Shown: positions 1-6,849, counted from the stretch's first letter. The stretch: DNA of 8,505 nt from Thermoplasmatales archaeon ex4484_36 (GCA_002254765.1 NJDV01000085.1:1-8505), one strand, 5' to 3'. Numbers and translations: made by a program. The notes: a model not told the origin generated them from the sequence alone.

Positions 1-2124
1 AGCACCGCACTTTCTACATTTAAGGTATATTTCCTGGGAGCCGCACTTCGGGCAGGTTCTTCTTCTCAGGTTGACGTAGGCCCGTCCCCTCTCCGCAGCG
101 TTTTGAACGAGCCTCTGGGGTCCTCCTTCGGTGCCCACCGCGAAAAGCCCATGCACCGGCGGTTTCATCTTTCTCATCGCAGCTTTCTCAGGCCTGCCCA
201 TTCTTCCCCCGATCCTTGTGGGGGCTCTTTTTCTGATGGTGACTCCGGCAAGGTGCGACACCAGTCTGACAGGGTCCATCCCTTCCCATCCCGGGGGAGG
301 ATCCCTCACGGGAACAAGCCTCTCCCCTTCCGGGGCGAGTCCCAGGGGCACATAAAGCGCCCCTGCAAGGTCCTTTAAGATGATCTCACCATCTCTCTCT
401 CTGTGAAACGCTCCAAGTGTGAGGAGCATCTCTTTTATGGAGTCATCCTTCTTAATGTGAAGCTCCACCCCCTCAACCCGGGAACTGTTAAGGAGGTATT
501 CTCGCAGCTTGATGATCTCGGGCGGTCTCAGGTCATGCCAGAGAAGTGTATAGCGAGGGTGGAGAGCAACACCCTCCTCCCTTGAAAACTTAAGAGCATC
601 ATCAAAGGAGTTGAGTTGCGGGAGGGTGATGCTCTCAAGGAACCTGTCAGCATCGGCAAGCTCCGCAAGAAGGCTGTCGTAGAACTCCTTCAACCGCCTC
701 TTGATGCCCTTCTCCAGCTCCTCTTCAAACTTCCTCTTCCTCTCCTCGGTATCGGACGCTCCCGCCTCTTTAAGGAGCTCTGATCTCACCGTTTCGGTAA
801 TCTCATTCTTGATATCGGCTAAACGGAGTAGTTTCCTGTAGGGGCTCTCTACGTCCTTAAGGCCGGCTTCTTTAAGGTACAGCGCCTCCTTGGCCTCCAT
901 CTCCCACCACTCTTCTGTATATGCTCCTTCCATGAGCGGATGGTTGTTCTCTAAGAACTCTCCCACAGGGATCAGGATATCTCCCAGGTCCACTATCCTT
1001 TCTATGGTATCCTTCAGCTCCTCCGCCTCCTTAGCGCTCTTTATCCTTATGAAATCTCCGTTCTTAAGCAGAACAGAGGGGCCATCTATACTCTCGCACG
1101 GTGTCACAACCCCTGCCTTTCCCGGGCGCTCGGTTTTAAGCTGTGTTCCAACGGCTAGAAAGCTCTCCACAACAACCATGGTGGCTGGATGTATGGCGAT
1201 GGAAGCCAGGCCAGCGGTTCTTGCCCTCCCGTATCGCAGGCGAAAACCTCCCTCCTCTCTACCTCCTCCCTTTTTAAGGTCCTTTAGGAACTCCCACTCC
1301 TTGAGGCCGAGCCCTCGGGTGATTTTAAGAAGCTTTGAGGCCTTCTGCAGGAGCCCTTCGGCGATGACCAGGCAAACCCCTGAACGGACCCTATTGGTTG
1401 GAACCCTCGGGAGGTCCCTGTAGCCCTGAACCTCCTCCTTCTCCGTTCCCTCCCCGTTTATGCATACCGGACAGTTAGTTATGATGAACCTTATCTCTTG
1501 GTTTGATGGCCTGTACTGGAGGTTTCTGTAGAGCTGGAACTCCTCTATGTATCGGTTGATCTCCTGTTCTGTTGGAATGTATCTGCCTAGGCCAAGTTCC
1601 TTCCCCACCACACCTCCCAAAAGGACGCTCATTGCTTGAGCGGTACCGCCTGCGGCCCTTATGGGACCGGAGAAGAAGATATCGGGATAGGAGGTTCCAT
1701 CGGAGTTCTTGGAGATTATAACCCTGACTATCCCCTCAAGGGGCGCCACGAGAACCCCCTCTGTAAGGATGGCAAGTCCTGTTCTTACAGCCTGATCCAG
1801 CGCCTTCTCCTTATCCCCACTCTCTTTGAAGATGCTTCTTGCCACTCTCCTTGCAACCTCCAGGGAGAGCACCTCCCTCTCGGGAATATCCTCCGAAAGC
1901 TCTCTTATAAGGTTTGCAACCCCCGGGGGTCCTACAAGGCTCTCCACCCGCCCTGCCATGTCCTCTGCGAAGGGTATCTCAACCTCCAGGGAGGGGTCAA
2001 GCCCTTTTCTCCTTGCCCTCTTTGCCACCTCGTAGGCTCTGTTCAGCTCCCTCTTCAGGCCCTCAACGTAGCTCTTCATTTCATCTGGAAACCCGGCAAA
2101 AGAATCCTTCCCCTTGTCTCCCAT
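1..2124 (-). CDS. polC: DNA polymerase D (Pol II) large subunit DP2, N-terminal 708 residues, 3' end outside window
   Basis: This is the large, catalytic subunit of the heterodimeric euryarchaeal replicative polymerase PolD; it works with the DP1 exonuclease subunit at the replication fork. The minus frame is open without a stop from the ATG at 2124 to base 1, so 708 codons are visible; the family usually has about 1,100-1,300. Recognisable DP2 stretches are DMAGRVESLVGPPG near residue 55-70, IFFSGPIRAAGGTAQAMSVL at 149-168, a CPVC pair at C218/C221, VGTQLKTERPGKAGVVTP near 330-345, GRMGRPEKA and KMKPPVHGLF just before residue 670, and a zinc ribbon C691, C694, C703, C706 (CxxC-x8-CxxC) at the window edge. 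The catalytic double-barrel aspartates lie further C-terminal, outside the window. No intein is seen in the visible part. No earlier in-frame start occurs before an upstream stop near 2206. GAGGGA lies about 5 bases before the ATG. Identification is very secure; the symbol follows common archaeal usage (also called polD2). Confidence 0.97.
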   Translation of the reverse strand, partial: MGDKGKDSFAGFPDEMKSYVEGLKRELNRAYEVAKRARRKGLDPSLEVEIPFAEDMAGRVESLVGPPGVANLIRELSEDIPEREVLSLEVARRVARSIFKESGDKEKALDQAVRTGLAILTEGVLVAPLEGIVRVIISKNSDGTSYPDIFFSGPIRAAGGTAQAMSVLLGGVVGKELGLGRYIPTEQEINRYIEEFQLYRNLQYRPSNQEIRFIITNCPVCINGEGTEKEEVQGYRDLPRVPTNRVRSGVCLVIAEGLLQKASKLLKITRGLGLKEWEFLKDLKKGGGREEGGFRLRYGRARTAGLASIAIHPATMVVVESFLAVGTQLKTERPGKAGVVTPCESIDGPSVLLKNGDFIRIKSAKEAEELKDTIERIVDLGDILIPVGEFLENNHPLMEGAYTEEWWEMEAKEALYLKEAGLKDVESPYRKLLRLADIKNEITETVRSELLKEAGASDTEERKRKFEEELEKGIKRRLKEFYDSLLAELADADRFLESITLPQLNSFDDALKFSREEGVALHPRYTLLWHDLRPPEIIKLREYLLNSSRVEGVELHIKKDDSIKEMLLTLGAFHRERDGEIILKDLAGALYVPLGLAPEGERLVPVRDPPPGWEGMDPVRLVSHLAGVTIRKRAPTRIGGRMGRPEKAAMRKMKPPVHGLFAVGTEGGPQRLVQNAAERGRAYVNLRRRTCPKCGSQEIYLKCRKCGA

Positions 2125-2161
2125 AACAGTCCCTCGTGGTGCAGGGGAGAGAACGGAGAGG

Positions 2162-2171
2162 GGATATTTAA
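2162..2171 (-). promoter_or_regulatory. possible TATA element for the DP2 gene
   Basis: Read on the minus strand this gives GGTTAAATATCC, an AT-rich island in GC-rich surroundings. A start site about 25 bases downstream would fall near 2141, giving a leader of roughly 17 bases that includes GAGGGA before the ATG. A second candidate, GGATAAAAAGG at about 2203-2213 on the same strand, is equally box-like, so the choice is uncertain. Confidence 0.4.
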
Positions 2172-2237
2172 CCTTCTTTGGGGGTTGGGTGAAACTTGGG
2201 CCTTTTTATCCCCGCCGTACATTTGGAGAGTTAAAGC

Positions 2238-2251
2238 TTTATAATATATAA
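2238..2251 (+). promoter_or_regulatory. archaeal TATA box for the receiver-DUF835 gene
   Basis: The sequence tttataatatataa is the most AT-rich run in the 159-base gap between the two divergent genes. Its centre near 2245 predicts transcription starting around 2270, just before the aaaggag ribosome binding site at 2274-2280. The leader would be short, as is usual in archaea. This is motif-based inference. Confidence 0.6.
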
Positions 2252-2273
2252 CCACAATAATGGATTGAACGTC

Positions 2274-2280
2274 AAAGGAG
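2274..2280 (+). promoter_or_regulatory. ribosome binding site that bears on the start of the receiver-DUF835 gene
   Basis: The sequence aaaggag matches the archaeal anti-Shine-Dalgarno sequence. It leaves only 3 bases to the GTG at 2284 but 9 bases to the in-frame TTG at 2290, so TTG 2290 is a realistic alternative start. The next in-frame ATG is at 2317, already inside the first beta strand of the receiver domain, so it is unlikely. Confidence 0.6.
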
Positions 2281-2283
2281 CGT

Positions 2284-3156
2284 GTGGTTTTGGAGGAAAC
2301 TGTTCGGCGCAGGGTTATGATAGTGGAGGACCAACGCGATATGGAGGAGTTCTACCGGGAGATCTTCTCCACAATGGGATTTGATGTTGTAGCTGTTGCA
2401 AGGGATGGAAGGTCGGCCATCGAAACGTACTTCTCACTTGATCCCCGCCCTGATCTGGTTATCATGGATCACAGACTCCCCGGGATAAGCGGGCTTCAGG
2501 CGGCCCAATCCATCCTGGAGAAGGATCCGAAGGCCCCGATAGTCATAGTCACTGCCGATGAAGAGGGCCTCTGGGAGTCTACTGTGAGGGGGGTCCCTGC
2601 CATAAAGAAGCCAGCAGTTTTTGAAAAGATAATAAAAGCTGTTATGAGAAGCGTGCCTGGGGCCCCCGCCGAGATAGCAGGTACTGCGGGAGAGAGCCCG
2701 CTTGCTGAGATATTCCAACCACATCGGCTCTACCTTATCCCGGAGGAGTCTCCCGATGCCGGAATGAACGTCTTCCTCCACCTCCTCTCCCACGGCTATA
2801 AGGGCCTGCTCTTCACAAGGAGAAACCCGGAGGAGCTGAAGAAGATGTATCCTCTGGAGGGCGTCCCTCTGGTGTGGTTCTCCACCCTTCCCTCGGAGAT
2901 GTACGAGACTGTGACACCGTTCAAAATACAGCACCTGCTTCTTCTTCTACAGGAGTCCTTAAGAAGCGCTCATCCAACTGTGGCTTATATGGAGGGGTTT
3001 GAGTTCTTCATAACGAACATCCCCTTTGACAGAATACTAAATATCATACAGGTGTTGAGAGATCGTGTTACAAGAAGCGAGAACATGATACTGAAGAAGG
3101 AGTTTGAGGTTGTTGAACCCGATAGAATACTTAAGGCCCTAAAGAAGAGGGTGTGA
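2284..3156 (+). CDS. response regulator: CheY-like receiver fused to a DUF835 domain
   Basis: Residues 9-127 form a complete receiver domain: acidic pair E15/D16, phosphoacceptor D62 in DLVIMDHRLPGISG, T90 in IVIVTAD, and K109 in IKKP. All residues needed for phosphorylation by a histidine kinase are present. After a short linker (about 128-145), residues 146-290 match the archaeal DUF835 pattern: RLYLIPEES, then GYKGLLFTRRNPEELKK, then VPLVWFST, a TPFKIQHLLLLLQ helix, AYMEGFEFFITNIPF, and a final strand near FEVVEP. No helix-turn-helix, kinase or membrane segment is seen, so output is probably through protein contacts rather than DNA binding; the function of DUF835 is not established. GTG 2284 is taken as start, with TTG 2290 as an alternative. 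No histidine kinase lies in the window. The gene's 3' end overlaps the convergent minus-strand gene by 26 bases. Its neighbourhood with KaiC-like proteins suggests a shared signalling role (inference). Confidence 0.88.
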   Translation: MVLEETVRRRVMIVEDQRDMEEFYREIFSTMGFDVVAVARDGRSAIETYFSLDPRPDLVIMDHRLPGISGLQAAQSILEKDPKAPIVIVTADEEGLWESTVRGVPAIKKPAVFEKIIKAVMRSVPGAPAEIAGTAGESPLAEIFQPHRLYLIPEESPDAGMNVFLHLLSHGYKGLLFTRRNPEELKKMYPLEGVPLVWFSTLPSEMYETVTPFKIQHLLLLLQESLRSAHPTVAYMEGFEFFITNIPFDRILNIIQVLRDRVTRSENMILKKEFEVVEPDRILKALKKRV

Positions 3157-3745
3157 AGAGCTCTGGAGGGACTGTGACCTCCACGAACCCCTTCTTTTTG
3201 AGTGCTTCGGCGGCCTGCCTGTGTCCCTCCGTTTTGAGAAGGATTACGATCAAACCTTTCATTAAATCTGAAGCAGGCTCGCTTATGGAGTCGACGAATC
3301 GCTCAGCCTCTTCCAATGTGTTGAAATGAAGGAATTCCGTGAGGTTGTCTATTATGATGAGGTCCACTTCGGACATGTTCAGCCCATCTGCCTCCTGGTC
3401 CACTCTGAACAGCCTGTAGACCCTGGGGATCTGAATGACTCCCTTATCTGTTTTGATAGGAGGATTCTTCTCGCCTCTGATGGATCCTTTCATATAAAGG
3501 ACTATGTCCATGAAGTATATCTTCTTAAGAGGTATCTCCCACCTCTGGAAGAGCTTCTGCGGGAAGATATGAGGTCTGCCGGAGCAGATATACAGAAGTC
3601 CTTTGTTCTCCTCAACAACGAACCTTTTTGCAAGGGCAACAGATAGTGGTACAACGTTGAACGGATTGGTGACCATCACATACTTGGAGCGAGGAGATAT
3701 GAGGTTAAGGAAGTCCTGAAGTTCCTGCGAAAACATGGGGTTCAT
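3131..3745 (-). CDS. RecA/KaiC-like protein lacking a P-loop, probable partner of the upstream ATPase
   Basis: The protein has 204 residues and I do not recognise a named family with certainty. Its layout is RecA-like: a first strand KYVMVTNP at 21-28 where a Walker A motif would stand, but with no GxxxxGK[ST]; a second strand KGLLYICS at 48-55; a Walker B-like strand VDLIIIDNLTEF at 127-138; and a further strand GLIVILL at 164-170. There is no signal peptide and no membrane helix. It begins 16 bases after the KaiC-like gene, in the same direction, so the two are very probably co-transcribed. The ATG at 3745 is chosen, although a second ATG lies three codons in; the purine-rich GAGGGGGG upstream may serve as ribosome binding site. 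Its last 26 bases overlap the receiver-DUF835 gene. A non-ATP-binding regulatory or scaffold partner is the likeliest role (inference). It resembles the degenerate RecA-like proteins that accompany RAD55/KaiC ATPases in other archaea. Confidence 0.72.
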   Translation of the reverse strand: MNPMFSQELQDFLNLISPRSKYVMVTNPFNVVPLSVALAKRFVVEENKGLLYICSGRPHIFPQKLFQRWEIPLKKIYFMDIVLYMKGSIRGEKNPPIKTDKGVIQIPRVYRLFRVDQEADGLNMSEVDLIIIDNLTEFLHFNTLEEAERFVDSISEPASDLMKGLIVILLKTEGHRQAAEALKKKGFVEVTVPPELFTPSSLGP

Positions 3746-3761
3746 CTCTCATTTCCCCCCC

Positions 3762-4457
3762 TCATCTTAGTCCCTGGTGCACTATAATCCCATTTTTGGT
3801 GATGTCAAAGAGGTGTTTTCCCGTCACATGATCAGTGCCCCTCATTTTCAGGATCTCAATGTACCGCTTCCTCCCCATTTCCACCTCAATGTTGTAGAGG
3901 ACAATTATTCCGTCCGAGGTGTAGGCAGGGTCAAGGGGAAAGGGTGAGGTGTGCGTGGACTCACCTGTGAGAAGTGTCACAGACTGCCAGTTTTTGAGGG
4001 TGTGGGAGAGCTCATAGAGGAACTCCCTGTACTTCTCTTTCAGCACAAGGGATGTAACTGTGATAGGGTCTATTACTATCCTCTGAGGCATAACCTCTAT
4101 GATCTTCTCCTCTATGACCCTAAGTAGGGTCTCAAAGCGGTCCTGGGGGGGGAATTCCGGCTTCAGGTAGGGCCCCAGATCAAAATATATGATCTCCTTT
4201 CCTAGAAGGTCTTTGTTGAAGAATTTGAAGCTGGATGTGAACCTCAGCATCCAATTAGTAGGTTCTGAGAGGGTTGTGAAGAAGATTCCCCTCTCTCCCT
4301 TCTTTGCCCCCTCAAAGAGGAACTGGAGACTGAAGGTGGATTTACCCGTCCCGGTCTGTCCGGCTAGAAGTATGGTTGACGGGTACGGGAAGCCACCTTC
4401 CAGCATTTCATCAAGGCCTGGAATCCCCGTGGTCAGACGAAGAAACTGTTCCTCCAT
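3762..4457 (-). CDS. KaiC/RAD55-family RecA-like ATPase, single domain
   Basis: A soluble single-domain KaiC-like ATPase of 231 residues, a normal size for archaeal RAD55/KaiC homologues. The N-terminal RLTTGIPGLDEMLEGGFP (7-24) is the family signature. Walker A is GQTGTGKST (33-41). FFTTLSEP (59-66) ends strand 2, where KaiC usually carries two glutamates; here only E65 remains. Walker B is RIVIDPIT (126-133, D130). VTLLTGE (160-166) forms strand 4, and the C-terminal DGIIVLYNIE followed by RYIEILKMRGTDH (198-210) is the typical KaiC ending. It should bind and hydrolyse ATP and probably oligomerise. Such proteins act in archaeal signalling or motility, but the target is unknown. There is no second KaiC domain and no obvious C-terminal phosphorylation segment, so a circadian role is not implied. 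The ATG is well supported by GAGGTGA four bases upstream. It heads a two-gene operon with the P-loop-less protein at 3131-3745. Confidence 0.9.
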   Translation of the reverse strand: MEEQFLRLTTGIPGLDEMLEGGFPYPSTILLAGQTGTGKSTFSLQFLFEGAKKGERGIFFTTLSEPTNWMLRFTSSFKFFNKDLLGKEIIYFDLGPYLKPEFPPQDRFETLLRVIEEKIIEVMPQRIVIDPITVTSLVLKEKYREFLYELSHTLKNWQSVTLLTGESTHTSPFPLDPAYTSDGIIVLYNIEVEMGRKRYIEILKMRGTDHVTGKHLFDITKNGIIVHQGLR

Positions 4458-4461
4458 ATAC

Positions 4462-4468
4462 TCACCTC
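4462..4468 (-). promoter_or_regulatory. strong ribosome binding site of the KaiC-like gene
   Basis: On the minus strand this reads GAGGTGA, a near-perfect match to the archaeal 16S 3' end, four bases before the ATG at 4457. It is the best Shine-Dalgarno site in the window and fixes the start of the ATPase. Confidence 0.75.
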
Positions 4469-4496
4469 TTCATTGTTGCCTCGCTGTTAGGGGAAC

Positions 4497-4508
4497 GAAA
4501 ATATATCG
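4497..4508 (-). promoter_or_regulatory. TATA box for the KaiC-like operon
   Basis: On the minus strand this reads CGATATATTTTC. Its centre near 4503 predicts a start around 4478, giving a leader of about 20 bases that carries the GAGGTGA site. It sits in the 55-base gap after the protease stop, so the ATPase pair can be transcribed independently of the protease. An additional AT-rich run lies across the end of the protease gene (about 4510-4535) and could also contribute. Confidence 0.5.
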
Positions 4509-4512
4509 TATG

Positions 4513-6741
4513 CTATTTAAAACCTTTTTTAAAAATTCCTGATGTTGAGGAAAGAGACCTTCTTCTGCGCCTCCACAGGTAAAACGAGACGGCGATCAAG
4601 GTCCCTAAAAGCGCAACCAGAACGGCTTCGAAGCCTCTCTCCCCGGGGGTTTTCTCTCCCGCTTCAGGAAGGCGAAGCCTCCACAGAGAGTAGACGGTTA
4701 GATTATCCACAAGGGGCCCCTCCCCACCCGGGGAATCTGGCAGCCAGACGATCTCCAGACCCGTCTCACTTATCTGTCCTAGGGAGGTTTCTCGGGGGTG
4801 ACCCTGCCATGAAATCGTCAGCCTCACCCTGTAGGAGATCTTCACCTCTGCATAGCTGTTCCTACTCAGGGGCCTCGCTACCTGGAACCCCTCTCCTATT
4901 ATACCGAACCTCCACAGCTTACCGTCCTGCCCTTCCTTAACATCAATGGTGTATTCCTTGAAGCCTCCCCTGAAGTCCAGTAGCGGTCCCCTCATGTCCC
5001 ACTCCCCGTCTAGATTGTAGTCTATAACGTAGGTTATATATCCAGCCCGCAGGTTACTGACGGAGTAGGGCTCATAGTCGAGGATGAGGCTCAACGACCT
5101 TACGCTCCGGGGGATGTACACCTCTCGCGTCTGGTTCTGCACGAGCTCCTCCTTTCCCGCCTGTTCGTTGTATCTGGTCCAGACACCTTCCCACTGGGTG
5201 TAGAGAGTGGCGGGGGAGGGGAGCGGGACCCCCTCACTTACTGCCTCTTGGTAGAGAGAGACGGCTTGAAGGACGTCGACCTCCGGGCCGTACCTAACCC
5301 TAAGCCAATTAAGGGTGAGGGCCATACCCACGGCCGCCTTAAGGTCTATTATGCCGTAGCCCTGCACATAATCGATTCTCTGGCCCCCCCAGCCGGTTGC
5401 AGAGTCTTTCACAGGTACCCCGTGCTCCTCGTCCTCCGGAAGCCTCCTTGCTGAGGCTTCCAGAATGATCTCGCCGGAGTAGTCCTCATGTACATCGGAG
5501 ACCTTCAGCGAGGGACACGCTTGGAAAAGCAGGGCCACAGCGCCGGCCACATGGGGGGTGGACATGGAGGTTCCCGATAGGGGGAGATAGTAAGGGTTCG
5601 TGTTGCTTAGCCAGCTACCCGCGGAGATTACAGTCCTTCGGGCCTGAGGCGCCCAAATCCTTACCCCGGGGGCGCCCACATCGGGGTATGTCTGGGGCAT
5701 CCCCAACCTTCCCCTTGAAGAGAAGTCCGCCACATAGGAGCCGTCCCTTGCGTAGGCCGCCACCATGATGGCACAGGGAGTGTTTCCCTGCTGGGAGGTA
5801 GTTATTGTCTCCCCCTCGGGGTCAAGTCTTCCATCGTTTCCCGCGGAAAAGCACACCACCACATTGTTTTCAAAGGTAAGCCTCTCTACAATCCTTGAGA
5901 GAGCGGAGGAGGGGTCGTACTCTCCCACTGTGGTGTGCCAGGAGTTGGTCACCACCCTTATGTTATAGATATTGTTCCCCGGTCGCGAATGGTCGTAGAC
6001 CCACTGTAGCCCTCCCAAATAATTGGACATGGCTAGGTCCTCAATGCCCACGTCCCCCACGGAGAGACCTATGAGGTAGGCCCTAGGGGCTACACCCCGT
6101 CTGGCACCTGCAGACGCCACCCCACTTCCAGCAGCTATGCCCGCGCAGTGAGTTCCATGCCCGTATGAGGTGTCGGAGTTCTCCATCGGCACCCAGGGTC
6201 CGAAGGGAGTGTCCGCCTTCAGGTTCATTATGGTTTTGCCACCGTAGTCCAGATCAGGATGGCCTGCGTCTATTCCGGTGTCTACCACCACTACGGTTAC
6301 CCCCTCCCCGTCTATCCCACTAGCTTCGAAGATGCCGGCACTCTTCTCCAACATCGAGTACCAGACGTCGGTGGCGTTTATGACCCCTGTGGAGACCTCC
6401 AGGTCAAGTTCCACAGGGGAGTCCCACTCAATGTAAACCACCCCCGGGGATGCCTGAAGCCTTTTTAGATTCTCCCACCTCCCCTTAACAAGATAAGCGC
6501 TAGCTGCGGGGAAGGGACCCAAAACGGCAAAGCCTGCGTCTTCTATTCTCTCCTCCATAACCCTACCAATAGATGTGACGGACACGATAAACCTGTCCAT
6601 CCCCCTGGCCCCATCCTCCAACATCTTCTCCACGGCGCTTGAGAGGTCCGCATAAAGAGAATTAACATCCTCGCTGAGTGTGGTTGGGTGGGGAAGGAGG
6701 ATGAGAATCAGCAGAACGGAGAGAACAGCCATAGCCCGCAT
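4513..6741 (-). CDS. secreted, membrane-anchored subtilisin-family (S8) serine protease
   Basis: A 742-residue subtilase built for export. Residues 1-22 form a signal peptide (MRAMAV then a leucine-rich core). About 45-115 resembles an inhibitor I9-type propeptide (FIVSV, then ASAYLVKG and VVYIEWDSPV). The catalytic domain spans roughly 120-475 with an intact triad: D154 in VVVDTGIDAGHPD, H195 in YGHGTHCAG, and S392 in GTSMSTPHVAG; N302 in FSAGND is the oxyanion residue. GYGIIDLKAAV (461-471) closes the domain. A beta-rich C-terminal region (about 540-690) carries DYNLDGEWD (574-582), which looks like a calcium-binding loop. A single membrane helix (about 704-723) is followed by five arginines (724-728) and a short cytoplasmic tail, so the enzyme should stay anchored facing outward. 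Probable role: degradation of extracellular protein or processing of surface proteins. The ATG at 6741 has no clear Shine-Dalgarno site. A second Met at residue 4 could also start it. Confidence 0.95.
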   Translation of the reverse strand: MRAMAVLSVLLILILLPHPTTLSEDVNSLYADLSSAVEKMLEDGARGMDRFIVSVTSIGRVMEERIEDAGFAVLGPFPAASAYLVKGRWENLKRLQASPGVVYIEWDSPVELDLEVSTGVINATDVWYSMLEKSAGIFEASGIDGEGVTVVVVDTGIDAGHPDLDYGGKTIMNLKADTPFGPWVPMENSDTSYGHGTHCAGIAAGSGVASAGARRGVAPRAYLIGLSVGDVGIEDLAMSNYLGGLQWVYDHSRPGNNIYNIRVVTNSWHTTVGEYDPSSALSRIVERLTFENNVVVCFSAGNDGRLDPEGETITTSQQGNTPCAIMVAAYARDGSYVADFSSRGRLGMPQTYPDVGAPGVRIWAPQARRTVISAGSWLSNTNPYYLPLSGTSMSTPHVAGAVALLFQACPSLKVSDVHEDYSGEIILEASARRLPEDEEHGVPVKDSATGWGGQRIDYVQGYGIIDLKAAVGMALTLNWLRVRYGPEVDVLQAVSLYQEAVSEGVPLPSPATLYTQWEGVWTRYNEQAGKEELVQNQTREVYIPRSVRSLSLILDYEPYSVSNLRAGYITYVIDYNLDGEWDMRGPLLDFRGGFKEYTIDVKEGQDGKLWRFGIIGEGFQVARPLSRNSYAEVKISYRVRLTISWQGHPRETSLGQISETGLEIVWLPDSPGGEGPLVDNLTVYSLWRLRLPEAGEKTPGERGFEAVLVALLGTLIAVSFYLWRRRRRSLSSTSGIFKKGFK

Positions 6742-6765
6742 CCAATGAGGTTATGTAAAGGGGGG

Positions 6766-6778
6766 CTTAATATCTTTT
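6766..6778 (-). promoter_or_regulatory. probable TATA box for the protease gene
   Basis: On the minus strand the run AAAGATATTAAG lies in this position. With the usual 25-base spacing the start would fall within a few bases of the ATG at 6741. That fits the lack of a Shine-Dalgarno site and suggests a leaderless or nearly leaderless message. This is motif-based inference. Confidence 0.45.
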
Positions 6779-6815
6779 GCCCTTCTTCAGGAAACACATT
6801 TATTAGGCGGAACAG

Positions 6816-6828
6816 ATTATTTTAGTAT
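6816..6828 (+). promoter_or_regulatory. probable TATA box for the membrane Cas4-like nuclease gene
   Basis: The AT-rich run attattttagtat is centred about 27 bases before the ATG at 6850. That spacing predicts transcription beginning at or very near the start codon. Only a weak aaggg element (6838-6842) precedes the ATG. A second AT-rich run, catttatta, at about 6797-6805 is an alternative. Confidence 0.4.
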
Positions 6829-6849
6829 AGGGATGGTAAGGGTTCAGTC

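Noticed and set aside
890..1423. 177-codon plus-strand open frame
   Set aside because: It lies antisense inside the DP2 gene, whose minus frame is open throughout and matches a known family. The plus-strand translation is low-complexity and Ser/Arg/Pro-rich with no recognisable motif.
1636..2244. 202-codon plus-strand open frame
   Set aside because: It is antisense to the first part of DP2, including the conserved SGPIRAAGGTAQA segment, and extends across the promoter gap. It resembles no protein family and is explained by the codon use of the real gene.
2434..2934. 166-codon minus-strand open frame
   Set aside because: It is a shadow of the receiver-DUF835 gene, whose plus frame has complete receiver motifs.
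3762..4457. True circadian KaiC
   Set aside because: The protein has one ATPase domain instead of two, no visible C-terminal phosphorylation region, and no kaiA or kaiB neighbour.
4505..4545. The T/A-rich run at the end of the protease gene as a terminator
   Set aside because: The run encodes the last residues of the protease and sits beside a TATA box for the next gene. No hairpin is evident, so a terminator function cannot be separated from promoter function.
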